Assembly (NCBI RefSeq): GCF_000968685.2
Contig: NZ_LAKD02000004.1
Span: 124,001-188,000, forward strand
Reading direction: 5' to 3'
Origin: Streptomyces antioxidans
Lineage (GTDB): Bacteria > Actinomycetota > Actinomycetes > Streptomycetales > Streptomycetaceae
DNA length: 64,000 nucleotides
In this document: positions 38,510 through 47,823 of the stretch, in pieces
How the letters are laid out: every line of letters starts with the position of its first letter
Position numbering within the stretch: the stretch's first letter is position 1
Position numbers and translations under genes: made by a program
The notes under the pieces: model-generated
What the model saw: only the letters and a program-made list of their open reading frames with translations
What the model was told of the DNA's origin: nothing
Database searches by the model: none

Positions 38510-38712
38510 CAGCGCCGCCTCTCAGTGACGGCACGGGTCAGGGCACGGACGGTGTTCCCCCAGTCGGCCACCAGACCAATGTCGCACTGATCGAAGACCT
38601 GTGCGTCGGGATCGTGGTTGGCCGGTTCATCCGCGACGTCCACGGTGCGGTGTGGTGACTTCTCGTCGGCCGTGGCGCTACAGCCCCGTACGGCGGGCCG
38701 TCGCCCACACAA
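38509..38712 (-). pseudogene. Short remnant, possibly electron-transfer flavoprotein alpha C-terminus
   Basis: 67 codons whose last 40 read like a real protein end: NHDPDAQVFDQCDIGLVADW, then NTVRALTRAVTERR. A DPDAxxF...D(I/V)GIVxD pattern resembles the FAD-binding tail of ETF alpha, but this is from memory and short. The first 25 residues look like random sequence. Its 5' end overlaps the MFS gene end by 35 bases. Its TGA overlaps the fetB start (ATGA). I regard it as the stub of a truncated gene. Confidence 0.35.
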
Positions 38713-39958
38713 GCAGCGCGGCGAGGCTGAATGACGCGCCGAGAACGGTCACGGCCGGCCAGCCCGCCGTCGCATAGGCCAGGGAGGAGCCGAGGGCGCC
38801 GAGGCCGCTGCCCGCCGAGTAGAAGACCATGTAGCCGCCGATGATCCTGCTGCCCGCGTCGGGCCGCACGGCGTGGATCAACGTCTGGTTGGTTACGTGG
38901 ACGGCCTGCACGGCGAAGTCCAGCAGGACGGCGCCGATCGCCAGTGCCCACAGCGATTGCCCGGTCAGGGCGATCGGGAGCCAGGAGAGCGTCAGCAGGG
39001 CGAGGCCGACACCGGTCGTGCGCGCGGCGAGCCCCCGGTCGTTCCAGCGCCCGGCCACTCCTGCGGCGATGGCCCCGGCCGCCCCGGCGAGCCCGAACGC
39101 CCCGATCGCGGTGTGCGACAGCGACCACGGCGGACCGCTCAGGGGCTGCGCCACGCCGCTCCACAGCGTGCTGAAGGCCGCGAACACCAGCAGGGCGAGC
39201 GCACCCCGGATCCGCAGCAGCGGATGGCGGACGAACAGGGCGACGGTCGAGGCCACCAGCCGCCCGTACGACACCTCGCGCATCCGGGCGGACGGCGCGC
39301 CCGGCGGCAGCACACACCGTAGCGACGCGGCGAGGACGGCGGTGGCGCCCGCGGACCCCAGGTAGACCGCCCGCCAGCCGGCGAGGTCGGCCAGGACTCC
39401 GGCGGCGGCGCGGGCCAGCAGGATCCCGGTGACGATACCGGCGGTGACCGTCCCCACCGCACGGCCCCGCCGGGCGGGCGGGGTCGCCGCGGCAGCCGCC
39501 GCGACCATCGTCTGGGCGACAACGGCGAGCAGCCCCACCACGGCAAGCGCACCGAGCAGCACCGCCACATCCGGCGCCAGCCCGGCCACCAGCAGTGCCA
39601 GGGCCAGCAGCCCCAGCTGCCCGGTGACCAGCCGTCGGCGGTCAAGCAGGTCACCGAGCGGCACCAGCGTCAACAGGCCCACCGCATAACCGACTTGGGT
39701 CACGGCCACGATCACGCCGAGCAACCCCGAGCCGAGCGCGAACCGCTCGCCGAGAGTCACCAGCAGCGGCTGGGCGAAGTAGACCGTGGCGACGGAACTG
39801 CCGCAGGCGAGGGCGAGCAGGGGCACCAGCCCGGCGGGCGGCGATGCGTCCGGCCCGGACACCGACACGGACGCCGACACGGACGCCGCCGTGGCGGGCG
39901 CCTGGCCGCCGCCGGTTCCGCCGCCCCCGCCGACCGCACCGGAGCGCTCGACCGCCAT
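38678..39958 (-). CDS. MFS efflux transporter
   Basis: 426 residues from ATG at 39958, with GGAGG about nine bases upstream; the frame extends further but runs through the HxlR gene. Twelve hydrophobic segments, GDLLDRRRL between helices 2 and 3 as the MFS loop motif, and an Ala-rich N-terminal tail of about 45 residues. Likely a drug:H+ antiporter. It is divergent from an HxlR regulator across a palindromic operator, the usual layout for a repressor-controlled efflux pump. Confidence 0.88.
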   Translation of the reverse strand: MAVERSGAVGGGGGTGGGQAPATAASVSASVSVSGPDASPPAGLVPLLALACGSSVATVYFAQPLLVTLGERFALGSGLLGVIVAVTQVGYAVGLLTLVPLGDLLDRRRLVTGQLGLLALALLVAGLAPDVAVLLGALAVVGLLAVVAQTMVAAAAAATPPARRGRAVGTVTAGIVTGILLARAAAGVLADLAGWRAVYLGSAGATAVLAASLRCVLPPGAPSARMREVSYGRLVASTVALFVRHPLLRIRGALALLVFAAFSTLWSGVAQPLSGPPWSLSHTAIGAFGLAGAAGAIAAGVAGRWNDRGLAARTTGVGLALLTLSWLPIALTGQSLWALAIGAVLLDFAVQAVHVTNQTLIHAVRPDAGSRIIGGYMVFYSAGSGLGALGSSLAYATAGWPAVTVLGASFSLAALLVWATARRTGL

Positions 39959-39977
39959 ACCGACACACCTCCCACTC

Positions 39978-40034
39978 GGTTGCATCTTGCTACCGGCGCG
40001 CCACGGTAGCCGGACGGGGTAGCATGTTGCAACC
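39978..40034. promoter_or_regulatory. Palindromic operator between MFS and HxlR genes
   Basis: GGTTGCATCTTGCTACC (39978-39994) and GGTAGCATGTTGCAACC (40018-40034) are inverted copies with two mismatches in 17. An inner pair GCTACCG/CGGTAGC (39989-39995, 40004-40010) lies within. The layout fits binding by the divergent HxlR repressor. Confidence 0.75.
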
Positions 40035-40076
40035 AACCCTGGAGGGGTCCGGGGAACCGGAGGACAAGGAGCACGG

Positions 40077-40532
40077 ATGGTCGTCCGCACCCGTTTCGAC
40101 ACCGACCCCTGTCCCGTCGCCCGGACGGTGAACGCCATCGGGGACTGGTGGTCGCTGCTGATCGTGCGGGACGCCTTCGACGGCAGCCGCCGCTTCGGCG
40201 AGTTCCACCGCAGCCTCGGCATCGCCAAGAACATCCTGGCCGCACGGCTGCGCGCGCTGGAGCAGGCCGGAGTGCTGCGCGGCGAACCCGCCCCAGACGG
40301 CGGGTCCCACCGCGAATACCTCCTCACCGACAAGGGCCGCGCCCTGTTCCCCGTGATCGTCGCCCTGCGCCAGTGGGGCGAGGACCAGTGCTTCTCCCCC
40401 GGCGAGAACCACTCCCGCCTCCTGGACCGCCGCACCGGCCGCCCCTTGCGCCCCGTGCGGATCCAGGCGGCGGACGGGCAGCCGGTGGAACCGCAGGACA
40501 CCGTCGTGGAGAAGGTGCCACAGGCGGAATAA
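40077..40532 (+). CDS. HxlR-family transcriptional regulator
   Basis: 151 residues; AAGGAG precedes the ATG. It has the HxlR pattern: CPVARTVNAIGDWWSLLIVRDAF at the start (Cys18), the winged-helix middle with RFGEFHRSLGIAKNILAARL, and REYLLTDKGRALFPV. These repressors often respond to aldehydes, quinones or other electrophiles through a Cys. It is divergent from the MFS pump and probably controls it and itself. Confidence 0.92.
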   Translation: MVVRTRFDTDPCPVARTVNAIGDWWSLLIVRDAFDGSRRFGEFHRSLGIAKNILAARLRALEQAGVLRGEPAPDGGSHREYLLTDKGRALFPVIVALRQWGEDQCFSPGENHSRLLDRRTGRPLRPVRIQAADGQPVEPQDTVVEKVPQAE

Positions 40533-40613
40533 CAGAGCCGTTGCCGCATCCGAGTCCCGCGCACACACCGTCGGCCATACGATGCGGTCACACGACCCCG
40601 CCTCTCCGCCACG

Positions 40614-41192
40614 GTGGCCTTCATGGACAACCCGTACTCGCCCATCCCGGAGCTCAATCTCCTCCGGAAGTTCGACGACCGGTTCGGGACGCACAGCTAC
40701 GCGGACGGCTTCGAACTGCTCGACTACGACGACAAGAACGAACTCAAGGGCTGGCTGGACGACCCCAAGAACCCCAGCCACGCCGAGTTCTTCGAGCAGC
40801 TGATCCCCTTCGCCCACGCCACCTGCAGCGGCTCGAGCTACGCGCTGTGGCGACTCGATGACCGGGCGGACCTCGCCGACCTGCCCGTCGTGTTCCTCGG
40901 CTACGAAGGCGACGTCTGGATCCACGCGCGCAACCTACGGGAGCTCCTCCGGCTGCTCCCCGTCGCACGCGACGTCGCCTACGAGGACGAGGACCTCGAC
41001 GAGCTCTTCCCCGCGCGCCAGCAGTACCTGACGTGGCTGGAGCGGAACTTCGGTCTGACCGCGCCCGGCCAGGACGAGGAAGTGGCCATCGGCAAGGCGG
41101 CCATGTGTGCGTTCGGCCCGCCGTTCGCCACGTGGCTGGCACAGTTCACCGACCAAGGCGTGGTCGATGACCTCGTCAGGCTCCTCGACTGA
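40614..41192 (+). CDS. Hypothetical protein, possibly SUKH/SMI1-like
   Basis: 192 residues from GTG at 40614 (ATG at 40623 is the alternative). It is acidic, with no signal peptide or membrane segment. The pattern SSYALWRLDDRADLADLPVVFLG, then RNLRELLRLL, recalls SUKH-superfamily proteins, which include immunity proteins, but the match is by eye only. It lies alone between hxlR and the molybdoenzyme, with no toxin gene near. Confidence 0.6.
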   Translation: MAFMDNPYSPIPELNLLRKFDDRFGTHSYADGFELLDYDDKNELKGWLDDPKNPSHAEFFEQLIPFAHATCSGSSYALWRLDDRADLADLPVVFLGYEGDVWIHARNLRELLRLLPVARDVAYEDEDLDELFPARQQYLTWLERNFGLTAPGQDEEVAIGKAAMCAFGPPFATWLAQFTDQGVVDDLVRLLD

Positions 41193-41347
41193 GACTCCGA
41201 CCCGCTGATGCGGCCCCGACCCCGCTGACCAGCACCAGACCCGGACGACGCCACCGCGGACCCCCTCGTTACCGTTGACGAACGCGGTCCACCGCACCGT
41301 CGGCAGCGATCACCAAGGGGGCGCCGTACCACGTGGAGACGGAGACG

Positions 41348-44300
41348 ATGACCGAGGCACGTGGCTACTGCACCCTCTGCAAGTCACGCTGCGGCGCGAT
41401 CTACACCATCGAATCCGGGGCGATGGTCGGTGTGCGTCCGGACCCGGACCACCCCACGGGTACCGCGCTGTGCCCGAAGGGCCGGGCGGCGCCCGAGCTC
41501 GTGCACAGCCCGGCCCGGCTGATCCGGCCGCTGCGCCGCACCACGCCGCGAACCGACCCCGATCCGGGGTGGAAGGAGATCAGCTGGGAAGAGGCGATGG
41601 CGGAAATCACCGACCGGCTGGCGGAGTTCCGGGACACCACCGGACCGGAGTCCGTCGCCTTTTCGGTGACCTCACCCAGCGGTACCCCGATGAGCGACGC
41701 CATCGACTGGGTGGAGCGGTTCATCCACCTCTACGGCAGTCCCAACATCTGCTACGCGACCGAGATCTGCAACTGGCACAAGGACTTCGCGCACGCCTTC
41801 ACCTTCGGCAGCGCGCAACCGACACCGGACTTCGCCAACACCGATCTCACGGTGCTGTGGGGACACAACCCGGCCAAGACCTGGCTGGCCCGGTCGGCTG
41901 CCCTGGCCGAGGCACGGGCGCGGGGCACCCGCCTGGCCGTCATCGACCCGCGCCGCTCGGCGGGTGCGACGCAGGCCGACCACTGGCTGCGAGTACGGCC
42001 CGGCACCGACGGCGCCCTGGCACTCGGACTGGCCGACCTGGTTCTCCGCCGCCACGGCGGCGACCAGGAGTTCCTGCGTGCCTGGACCAACGGACCGCTG
42101 CTGGTGCGTGAGGACGACGGCCACTTCCTGCGGGCGGACGAGCTGACCCCCGGCGGTGTCGGCCACGTGGTGTGGGACGAGCACGGCCGTGGGCCCCAGC
42201 CCTACGACACCGCCCGGGCCGCCGCCGCCCCGCGGCGATTCGCTCTGCGCGGCACCTACCGGGTCCGCACTCGCACCGGCACGATCACCTGCCGGCCGGC
42301 GTTCCAGCGCTATCTCGACGCCGTGGCGGCCTGGCCGCTCCAGCGCACGGCGTCGGTGACGGGGGTGGAGCCCGACACGCTCATCGCGTTCGCCGACGAC
42401 CTGGCGGGCGCACGCTCGGTCAGCTACGCAACCTGGACCGGCGTCGGCCAGCACGCCGACGCGACACAGACCGAACGCGCCATCGCCACCCTGTACGCGC
42501 TCACCGGGTGCTACGACGCACCCGGTGGGAACGTCGTCCTGCCGCAGCAATCACTCACCAAGATGGCCCTGCCGCCGGCGCCCGAGCAGGTGGCGAAGGC
42601 ACTGGGCCTCGATGAGCACCCCCTCGGCCCCCCGGCATCCGGCTGGGTCACCGCACGGGCCCTGTGCAGGTCGATCATCGACGGGGATCCGTACCGGGTG
42701 CGGGCCCTGGTCTCCTTCGGCGGGAACCTGCTGCTGTCCCAGCCCGATCCGGTGCGCACGGCCGAGGCCCTGCGGCGGCTCGAATTCGGCGTACACATCG
42801 ACCTGTTCGAGAACCCCACAGCGCGGTTCGCCGACATCCTCCTGCCCGCCAACACTCCCTGGGAGCGAGAAGGGCTGCGGGCGGGCTTCGAGGTCTCGCA
42901 CCGTGCCCAACAGCGCGTACAGCTACGGCCCCGCATGCTCGACCCGCTCGGCGAGTCCCGCTCCGACCTCGACATCGTCTTCGACCTCGCCAACCGCCTG
43001 GGGCTCGGAGATGACTTCTTCGGCGGTGACATCCAGGCGGCGTGGAACCACCAGCTCGAGCCGATCGGCCTCACCGTGGACGAGCTCCGCGCGGCCCCCG
43101 GCGGCATGGACGTGCCGCTGACGATGCGGTACCGCAAGTACGCCGAGACCACGCCCGACGGGCAGGTCACCGGATTCGCCACGCCAACCCGGCGGGTGGA
43201 GCTGTACTCACAGCGGCTGCTCGACCACGGCTACTCCCCGCTGCCCGAATCCGCCGGACCACCCACCGAGCCCGACTTGCCACTCACCCTGAGCTGCGCC
43301 AAGAACGGCTACTTCTGCCACAGCCAGCATCGCGGGCTGTCGTCACTGCGCAAGCGCTCCCCCGAACCCCTCGTCGACATCGGCGAACGGGCCGCCGCGG
43401 ACCGGGACATCACCGAGGGTGACCTGGTGGAGATCACGACGCGCAACGCCGCCGTGCGGATGCGTGCCCGGATCGACCCCGGCCTGCACCCCGATACGGT
43501 GGTCGCCGAGTACGGGTGGTGGCAGAGCGCTCCCGACCTCGCACTACCCGGATCGGACCCGCTGGCCGACGGCGAACGCAACTACAACCTGCTCATCGAC
43601 GACACCTCGCACGACCCGATCAGCGGCTCGGTACCGCTGCGCTCCACACCCTGTGACGTCCGCCGGATACCGACCGAAACATGGTCCGGGCAGCGCGAGT
43701 TCGTCGTGGAGTCGGCCGACGACGTGACCGAAGACATCCGGGAGCTGCTGCTCCGCCCGGTCGGCGGCGGCCCGCTGCCGGAGTTCCGGCCCGGCCAGCA
43801 CATCACCCTCGCCGAGTCCGGCGCCCCTGGCACCACCCGGGCGTACTCGCTGACCGGCGCGGCGCGGAGCGACGGGCTCGGAACGTATCGGCTCGCGGTC
43901 CGGCGGATCGACGGCGGCACGTTCTCCCCGACCGTGCACCGCGACTTCACCGCCGGAACCCGGGTGTTGATGACCGCGCCGTCCGGCCTGTTCGCGATCC
44001 CGGTCGACCACGACCAACCGGTGGTGCTGCTCGCGGCCGGTGTCGGTATCACCCCCTTCCTCAGCTACCTCGAGACACTGGCGTCCGCCGGAGGCTCGGT
44101 CCCCGAAGTGGTCCTGCACTACGGCAACCGCAACCGCAGGACCCACCCCTTCGCGGACCGGTTGCGGAAGCTCGACAGGGCCGTCCCGCGGCTGACCGTG
44201 ATCGACCACTACAGCCGCCCGGATACCGGGGACGTGATCGGCGTGCACTACTCGGCCTTCGGCCGAGTCGCCGCCGAGCACATCGACGAGGAGCTGATCC

Positions 44301-44704
44301 GCCGACGCGCCCGCTTCTACCTCTGCGGTCCCCAGGCGATGATCGACGCCGTGACCGCCGGGCTGACGGCTCGCGGAGTCCCGAAGTTCGACATCTTCGC
44401 CGAGCGATTCCAGCCCGCTGTGCGAAACGTCGACATCCCGGCGGATGCCAGCGCGACCGTACGCTTCGTCCGCTCGGACCGCGAACTGACCTGGACCCGG
44501 GCAGACGGTACGCTGCTCGAACTCGGCGAGAAGGCGGGCCTGACGATGCCGAGTGGATGCCGCCTGGGCCAGTGCGAGAGCTGCGCCGTCACCGTCCTGA
44601 ACGGTGAGGTCGCCCACCTGGTGGCCCCGCCCGACGACCTGCCCGGCGATCACGTCCTGACCTGCCAGGCGACGCCGGTCACGGACATCGTGCTCGACGT
44701 CTAG
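41348..44704 (+). CDS. Molybdopterin oxidoreductase fused to flavin/NAD/[2Fe-2S] reductase
   Basis: 1,118 residues. ATG at 41348 is preferred, with GGAG nine bases upstream; GTG at 41333 is possible. N-terminal [4Fe-4S] ligands are Cys8, Cys11, Cys15 and Cys42. The DMSO-reductase-family catalytic part runs to about 770, with Cys141 (ATEICNWHKDF) as likely Mo ligand. Then come a FAD/FMN-binding barrel (about 785-880), an NAD-binding domain (about 890-1000) and a plant-type [2Fe-2S] domain with Cys1071, 1076, 1079 and 1106. The back half has the order of phthalate dioxygenase reductase. No Tat signal, so cytoplasmic. It should pass NAD(P)H electrons to a substrate at Mo. Substrate is unknown; no nitrate or nitrite genes are near. 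Confidence 0.88.
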   Translation: MTEARGYCTLCKSRCGAIYTIESGAMVGVRPDPDHPTGTALCPKGRAAPELVHSPARLIRPLRRTTPRTDPDPGWKEISWEEAMAEITDRLAEFRDTTGPESVAFSVTSPSGTPMSDAIDWVERFIHLYGSPNICYATEICNWHKDFAHAFTFGSAQPTPDFANTDLTVLWGHNPAKTWLARSAALAEARARGTRLAVIDPRRSAGATQADHWLRVRPGTDGALALGLADLVLRRHGGDQEFLRAWTNGPLLVREDDGHFLRADELTPGGVGHVVWDEHGRGPQPYDTARAAAAPRRFALRGTYRVRTRTGTITCRPAFQRYLDAVAAWPLQRTASVTGVEPDTLIAFADDLAGARSVSYATWTGVGQHADATQTERAIATLYALTGCYDAPGGNVVLPQQSLTKMALPPAPEQVAKALGLDEHPLGPPASGWVTARALCRSIIDGDPYRVRALVSFGGNLLLSQPDPVRTAEALRRLEFGVHIDLFENPTARFADILLPANTPWEREGLRAGFEVSHRAQQRVQLRPRMLDPLGESRSDLDIVFDLANRLGLGDDFFGGDIQAAWNHQLEPIGLTVDELRAAPGGMDVPLTMRYRKYAETTPDGQVTGFATPTRRVELYSQRLLDHGYSPLPESAGPPTEPDLPLTLSCAKNGYFCHSQHRGLSSLRKRSPEPLVDIGERAAADRDITEGDLVEITTRNAAVRMRARIDPGLHPDTVVAEYGWWQSAPDLALPGSDPLADGERNYNLLIDDTSHDPISGSVPLRSTPCDVRRIPTETWSGQREFVVESADDVTEDIRELLLRPVGGGPLPEFRPGQHITLAESGAPGTTRAYSLTGAARSDGLGTYRLAVRRIDGGTFSPTVHRDFTAGTRVLMTAPSGLFAIPVDHDQPVVLLAAGVGITPFLSYLETLASAGGSVPEVVLHYGNRNRRTHPFADRLRKLDRAVPRLTVIDHYSRPDTGDVIGVHYSAFGRVAAEHIDEELIRRRARFYLCGPQAMIDAVTAGLTARGVPKFDIFAERFQPAVRNVDIPADASATVRFVRSDRELTWTRADGTLLELGEKAGLTMPSGCRLGQCESCAVTVLNGEVAHLVAPPDDLPGDHVLTCQATPVTDIVLDV

Positions 44705-44833
44705 GAGTACTCGGCCAAGAGGTCCGTCACCCGGCCAGCTCGGCATCGTGCCTCCCTGCGTTTGTGAGGATGCTGTGGGTGACGGGGCGTAGGGCTTCCC
44801 GCTTCCCAAGCCCCTCTCTACCCTCCGGTGTCC

Positions 44834-46669
44834 ATGGCAATGGACAACGCCCAGCAGCCCCAGGGGCACGACGATCACAGCCGCAGACGCTTCCTGACGG
44901 CGACGGGAGGCGCCGTCGCCGGAGTCGTCGGCGGGGGAACGTTCGGTGCGTTGGTAACCGGCAGCAGCACGGCCGCGGCCGCCCCCGGCAAGCGCGTCGC
45001 CGTCCTCGGCGGCGGTGTCTCCGGCCTCAGCGCCGCCCACGAACTCGCCGAACGCGGCTACGAGGTCACGGTCTACGAGTACTACGACGCCCTCGGCGGC
45101 AAGGCCCGCTCCATGGACGTCCCCGGGACCGGAACGGGCGGCCGCAAGCCGCTCCCCGGCGAGCACGGCTTCCGCTTCTTCCCCGGCTTCTACCGGAATC
45201 TGCCGGACACCATGCGCCGTATCCCCTTCCCCGGCAACGCGAACGGCGTCCACGGCAACCTCCGCAGCGGTACGGAGGCGTTGTTCGCACACGCCTCGGG
45301 CCGCCCGGACCTGCACTTCCCACTCCGCCGGGCCACCACGCCGCCCGCCCCAGGTGACCTCACCCCGTCCTGGATCCGCGACCAGATCCTGTCGGTACTG
45401 GACCTCGCCACTCACCTGCCCGCCAACGAGGCCGTCTACTTCGCCGACCGCCTCCTGGTCCACCTCACCAGCTGCGACGCCCGCCGCGAGGGCCAGTGGG
45501 AGAAGGTGGCATGGTGGGACTTCATCCGGGCCGGCGAGATGAGCCGCGAGTACCAGGTGCTCCTCGGCATCGGCCAGACCCGCAACCTCGTCGCCACCCG
45601 CGCCGAGATCGCCTCCACCCGCACCGTCGGCCGCGTCATCATCGAGGCCCTGCTCCTGTGGGGCCTGCTCGGCCGCGGGATGGACGGCGACGCCGACATC
45701 GACCGGGTGCTGAACGCCCCGACCAGCGAGGCGTGGATCGACCCCTGGGAGAGGTATCTGCGCTCCCTGGGCGTCGAGTTCGTGCTCGGCACCGAGGTCC
45801 GGGAGGTGGTGTACGACGGCGGCCGGGTGACCGGCGTACGGGTGGCCGCGCGCGACGGCGGCCGGCAGCGCACCATCACCGCCGACCACTACGTCTCCGC
45901 CCTCCCGGTCGAACACGCGCGCATGACCTGGGGCCCGGCCCTGCGCGCCGCCGACCCGCAGCTCGGGCGGTGCGATGCGCTGAAGACGGACTGGATGACC
46001 GGCGTGATGTTCTACCTGCGCACGCCCACCCCCGTTGTGCACGGCCACATCAACTGCCTCGACTCCCCCTGGGCGGTCACCGGAATCGGCCAGACGCAGT
46101 TCTGGGACGTACGGGACTTCTCGCGCGACTACGGAGACGGGCAGGCCAACGAGTGCCTGTCCGCGATCATCTCCGAGTGGGACAAGCCCGGCGTCCTGTA
46201 CGGCAGGACGGCCCGTGAGTGCACCAAAGACGAGATCGTCGCCGAACTGTGGGCCCAGCTGAAGGACGGGCTGAACGACTCCGGCAAGACGACGCTCCGG
46301 GACGAGGACCGTCTGGGATGGTTCATGGACCCGGCGGTGACGGGCCTCGGCGGCCCCGATCCGCAGAACCGCGAACAGCTCCTCATCCATCCCACCGGCA
46401 CCCTCTACCACCGCCCGTCGGCGAGGACGGCGGTGCCGAACCTCTTCCTCGCGGGCGACTACGTCCGTACGGACGTGGACCTGGCGACCATGGAGGGCGC
46501 CAACGAATCCGCGCGCCGCGCCGTCAACGCGCTCCTGGACGCGGAGGATTCGGACGCCGAGCGGTGTCACATCTGGGAGTTGTTCCGGCCGCCGGAGATG
46601 GAGCCCCTCAAGCGGGTCGATGAGGTGCGCTACCGGCTGGGGCTCCCCAACACCTTCGACCTGGGGTAG
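44834..46669 (+). CDS. Tat-exported FAD-dependent oxidoreductase
   Basis: 611 residues from ATG at 44834 (GTG at 44828 and ATG at 44840 also possible). A twin-arginine signal SRRRFL is followed by a hydrophobic segment and AAAAPGK. The FAD-binding GxGxxG lies in VAVLGGGVSGLSAAHELAE and is followed by the GGKARS box of the amine oxidase/phytoene desaturase superfamily. It resembles hydroxysqualene dehydroxylase or phytoene-desaturase-type enzymes, but the Tat signal and length set it apart. It starts 129 bases after the molybdoenzyme; a joint role is uncertain. Confidence 0.82.
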   Translation: MAMDNAQQPQGHDDHSRRRFLTATGGAVAGVVGGGTFGALVTGSSTAAAAPGKRVAVLGGGVSGLSAAHELAERGYEVTVYEYYDALGGKARSMDVPGTGTGGRKPLPGEHGFRFFPGFYRNLPDTMRRIPFPGNANGVHGNLRSGTEALFAHASGRPDLHFPLRRATTPPAPGDLTPSWIRDQILSVLDLATHLPANEAVYFADRLLVHLTSCDARREGQWEKVAWWDFIRAGEMSREYQVLLGIGQTRNLVATRAEIASTRTVGRVIIEALLLWGLLGRGMDGDADIDRVLNAPTSEAWIDPWERYLRSLGVEFVLGTEVREVVYDGGRVTGVRVAARDGGRQRTITADHYVSALPVEHARMTWGPALRAADPQLGRCDALKTDWMTGVMFYLRTPTPVVHGHINCLDSPWAVTGIGQTQFWDVRDFSRDYGDGQANECLSAIISEWDKPGVLYGRTARECTKDEIVAELWAQLKDGLNDSGKTTLRDEDRLGWFMDPAVTGLGGPDPQNREQLLIHPTGTLYHRPSARTAVPNLFLAGDYVRTDVDLATMEGANESARRAVNALLDAEDSDAERCHIWELFRPPEMEPLKRVDEVRYRLGLPNTFDLG

Positions 46670-46716
46670 CAACCGACACCGAGCATTGGGCCCGGGGCGG
46701 CACCGCGCTCGGCGGG

Positions 46717-47823
46717 CTACCAGCCCCGCAGCAGCCGGTGCATCGCCTCCGCGGACTCGGCCATGGCGGCCAGCGAGCAGGATTCGTCGGTGACATGGGC
46801 CTGGTCCGGATCGCCCGGTCCGTACACCACCACCGCCGGATCGCCGAGGCGGCCGGTCAGCACCGAGGCGTCGGTGAAGTAGGTCGCGTACTCGGCCGGG
46901 CGGGCCGAGGAGCCGGGGGCCAGGAGCTCCCGGGCGGTGGCGGCGGCCGACGGGTCGGTGGCGACGCCGGGCAGGTCAAGCAGCGGTTCGAGGGCGATGC
47001 CGTCGCCGCACAGCCGGGCGATCTCCGCGATGGCCTCGTCCCGTCCGAAGCCGGGAACGGTGCGCACGTCCAGCCGCATCTCTGCGCGGTCAGGCACCAG
47101 GTTGGGCTGCTCGCCCGCGTGGAAGGTGCCGATGTTGACCGTGGCCGGGCCGTGGGTCGGGCTCACCGGCCAGTCTTCGTGCCCGTGGATCCTGGTCGCC
47201 GCGGCGGCGAGTGCGGCGATCGCGTTGCGGCCGAGCTCCGGGCGGGAGCCGTGCGCGGAGACCCCACGGGCCGTCGCGGCGAGCCACAGCACGCCCTTGT
47301 GGCCGAGTACGGTCCGGTTGCCGGTCGGCTCGGCCACGATGAGCAGGTCGGTGGGGGTGAGCGACGCCGCGTCGATCTCCTCGGCCCCGTGGCAGCCGGT
47401 CTCCTCGCCGAAGGTGAAGACCAGCTGTACGGCGGTGTCCCGCGGGCTTTCCCTGGCGGCCCGGACCGCCGCCTCGACCTGGCAGGCCACGCCCGCTTTC
47501 ATATCGCTGCTGCCGCGGCCGAGCAGCCGGCCGTCGCGCAGCTCCCCGCCCATCGGATCGAACGACCAGTCCGACGGGTCGGCGGGCACGGTGTCCAGGT
47601 GTCCGGTGAAGGTGACCGGCACCCGTGGTGCCGCGGGCCCGAACCGGGCGATGACATTGGCCCGGCCGGGCACCGGCTCCTCGACCCGGACGTCGAACCC
47701 GGCGCCGTCCAGCCGGTCCGCCACCAGTGCGGCGGCCGGGGCCTCCCGGCCGCCCCGGGTGTCGGTCCGCACCAGCCGCCGGGCGAGGTCCGTCGCACCG
47801 CGCCAGGTGTCGGCGTCATCCAT
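46717..47823 (-). CDS. M20-family amidohydrolase/peptidase (ArgE/DapE-like)
   Basis: 368 residues from ATG at 47823. Metal ligands are in TFTGHLDTVP (His) and LGRGSSDMKAG (Asp), with the catalytic EE in FGEETG. A dimerisation domain lies in the middle. It removes acyl or peptidyl groups from amines. Its start overlaps the lacI stop by eight bases, so it belongs to the regulator's transcript and is probably induced with the divergent operon. Confidence 0.9.
   Translation of the reverse strand: MDDADTWRGATDLARRLVRTDTRGGREAPAAALVADRLDGAGFDVRVEEPVPGRANVIARFGPAAPRVPVTFTGHLDTVPADPSDWSFDPMGGELRDGRLLGRGSSDMKAGVACQVEAAVRAARESPRDTAVQLVFTFGEETGCHGAEEIDAASLTPTDLLIVAEPTGNRTVLGHKGVLWLAATARGVSAHGSRPELGRNAIAALAAAATRIHGHEDWPVSPTHGPATVNIGTFHAGEQPNLVPDRAEMRLDVRTVPGFGRDEAIAEIARLCGDGIALEPLLDLPGVATDPSAAATARELLAPGSSARPAEYATYFTDASVLTGRLGDPAVVVYGPGDPDQAHVTDESCSLAAMAESAEAMHRLLRGW

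Noticed and set aside
39958..40657. N-terminal extension of the MFS gene
   Set aside because: The frame continues upstream through the hxlR gene, but GGAGG-ATG at 39958 and family length give the start.
40614..41192. Reading the SUKH-like gene as part of a toxin-immunity system
   Set aside because: No toxin or secretion gene adjoins it, and the family match itself is weak.
43544..46672. 1,042-codon minus-strand frame
   Set aside because: Antisense to the molybdoenzyme and FAD oxidoreductase, which have clear catalytic motifs on the plus strand.
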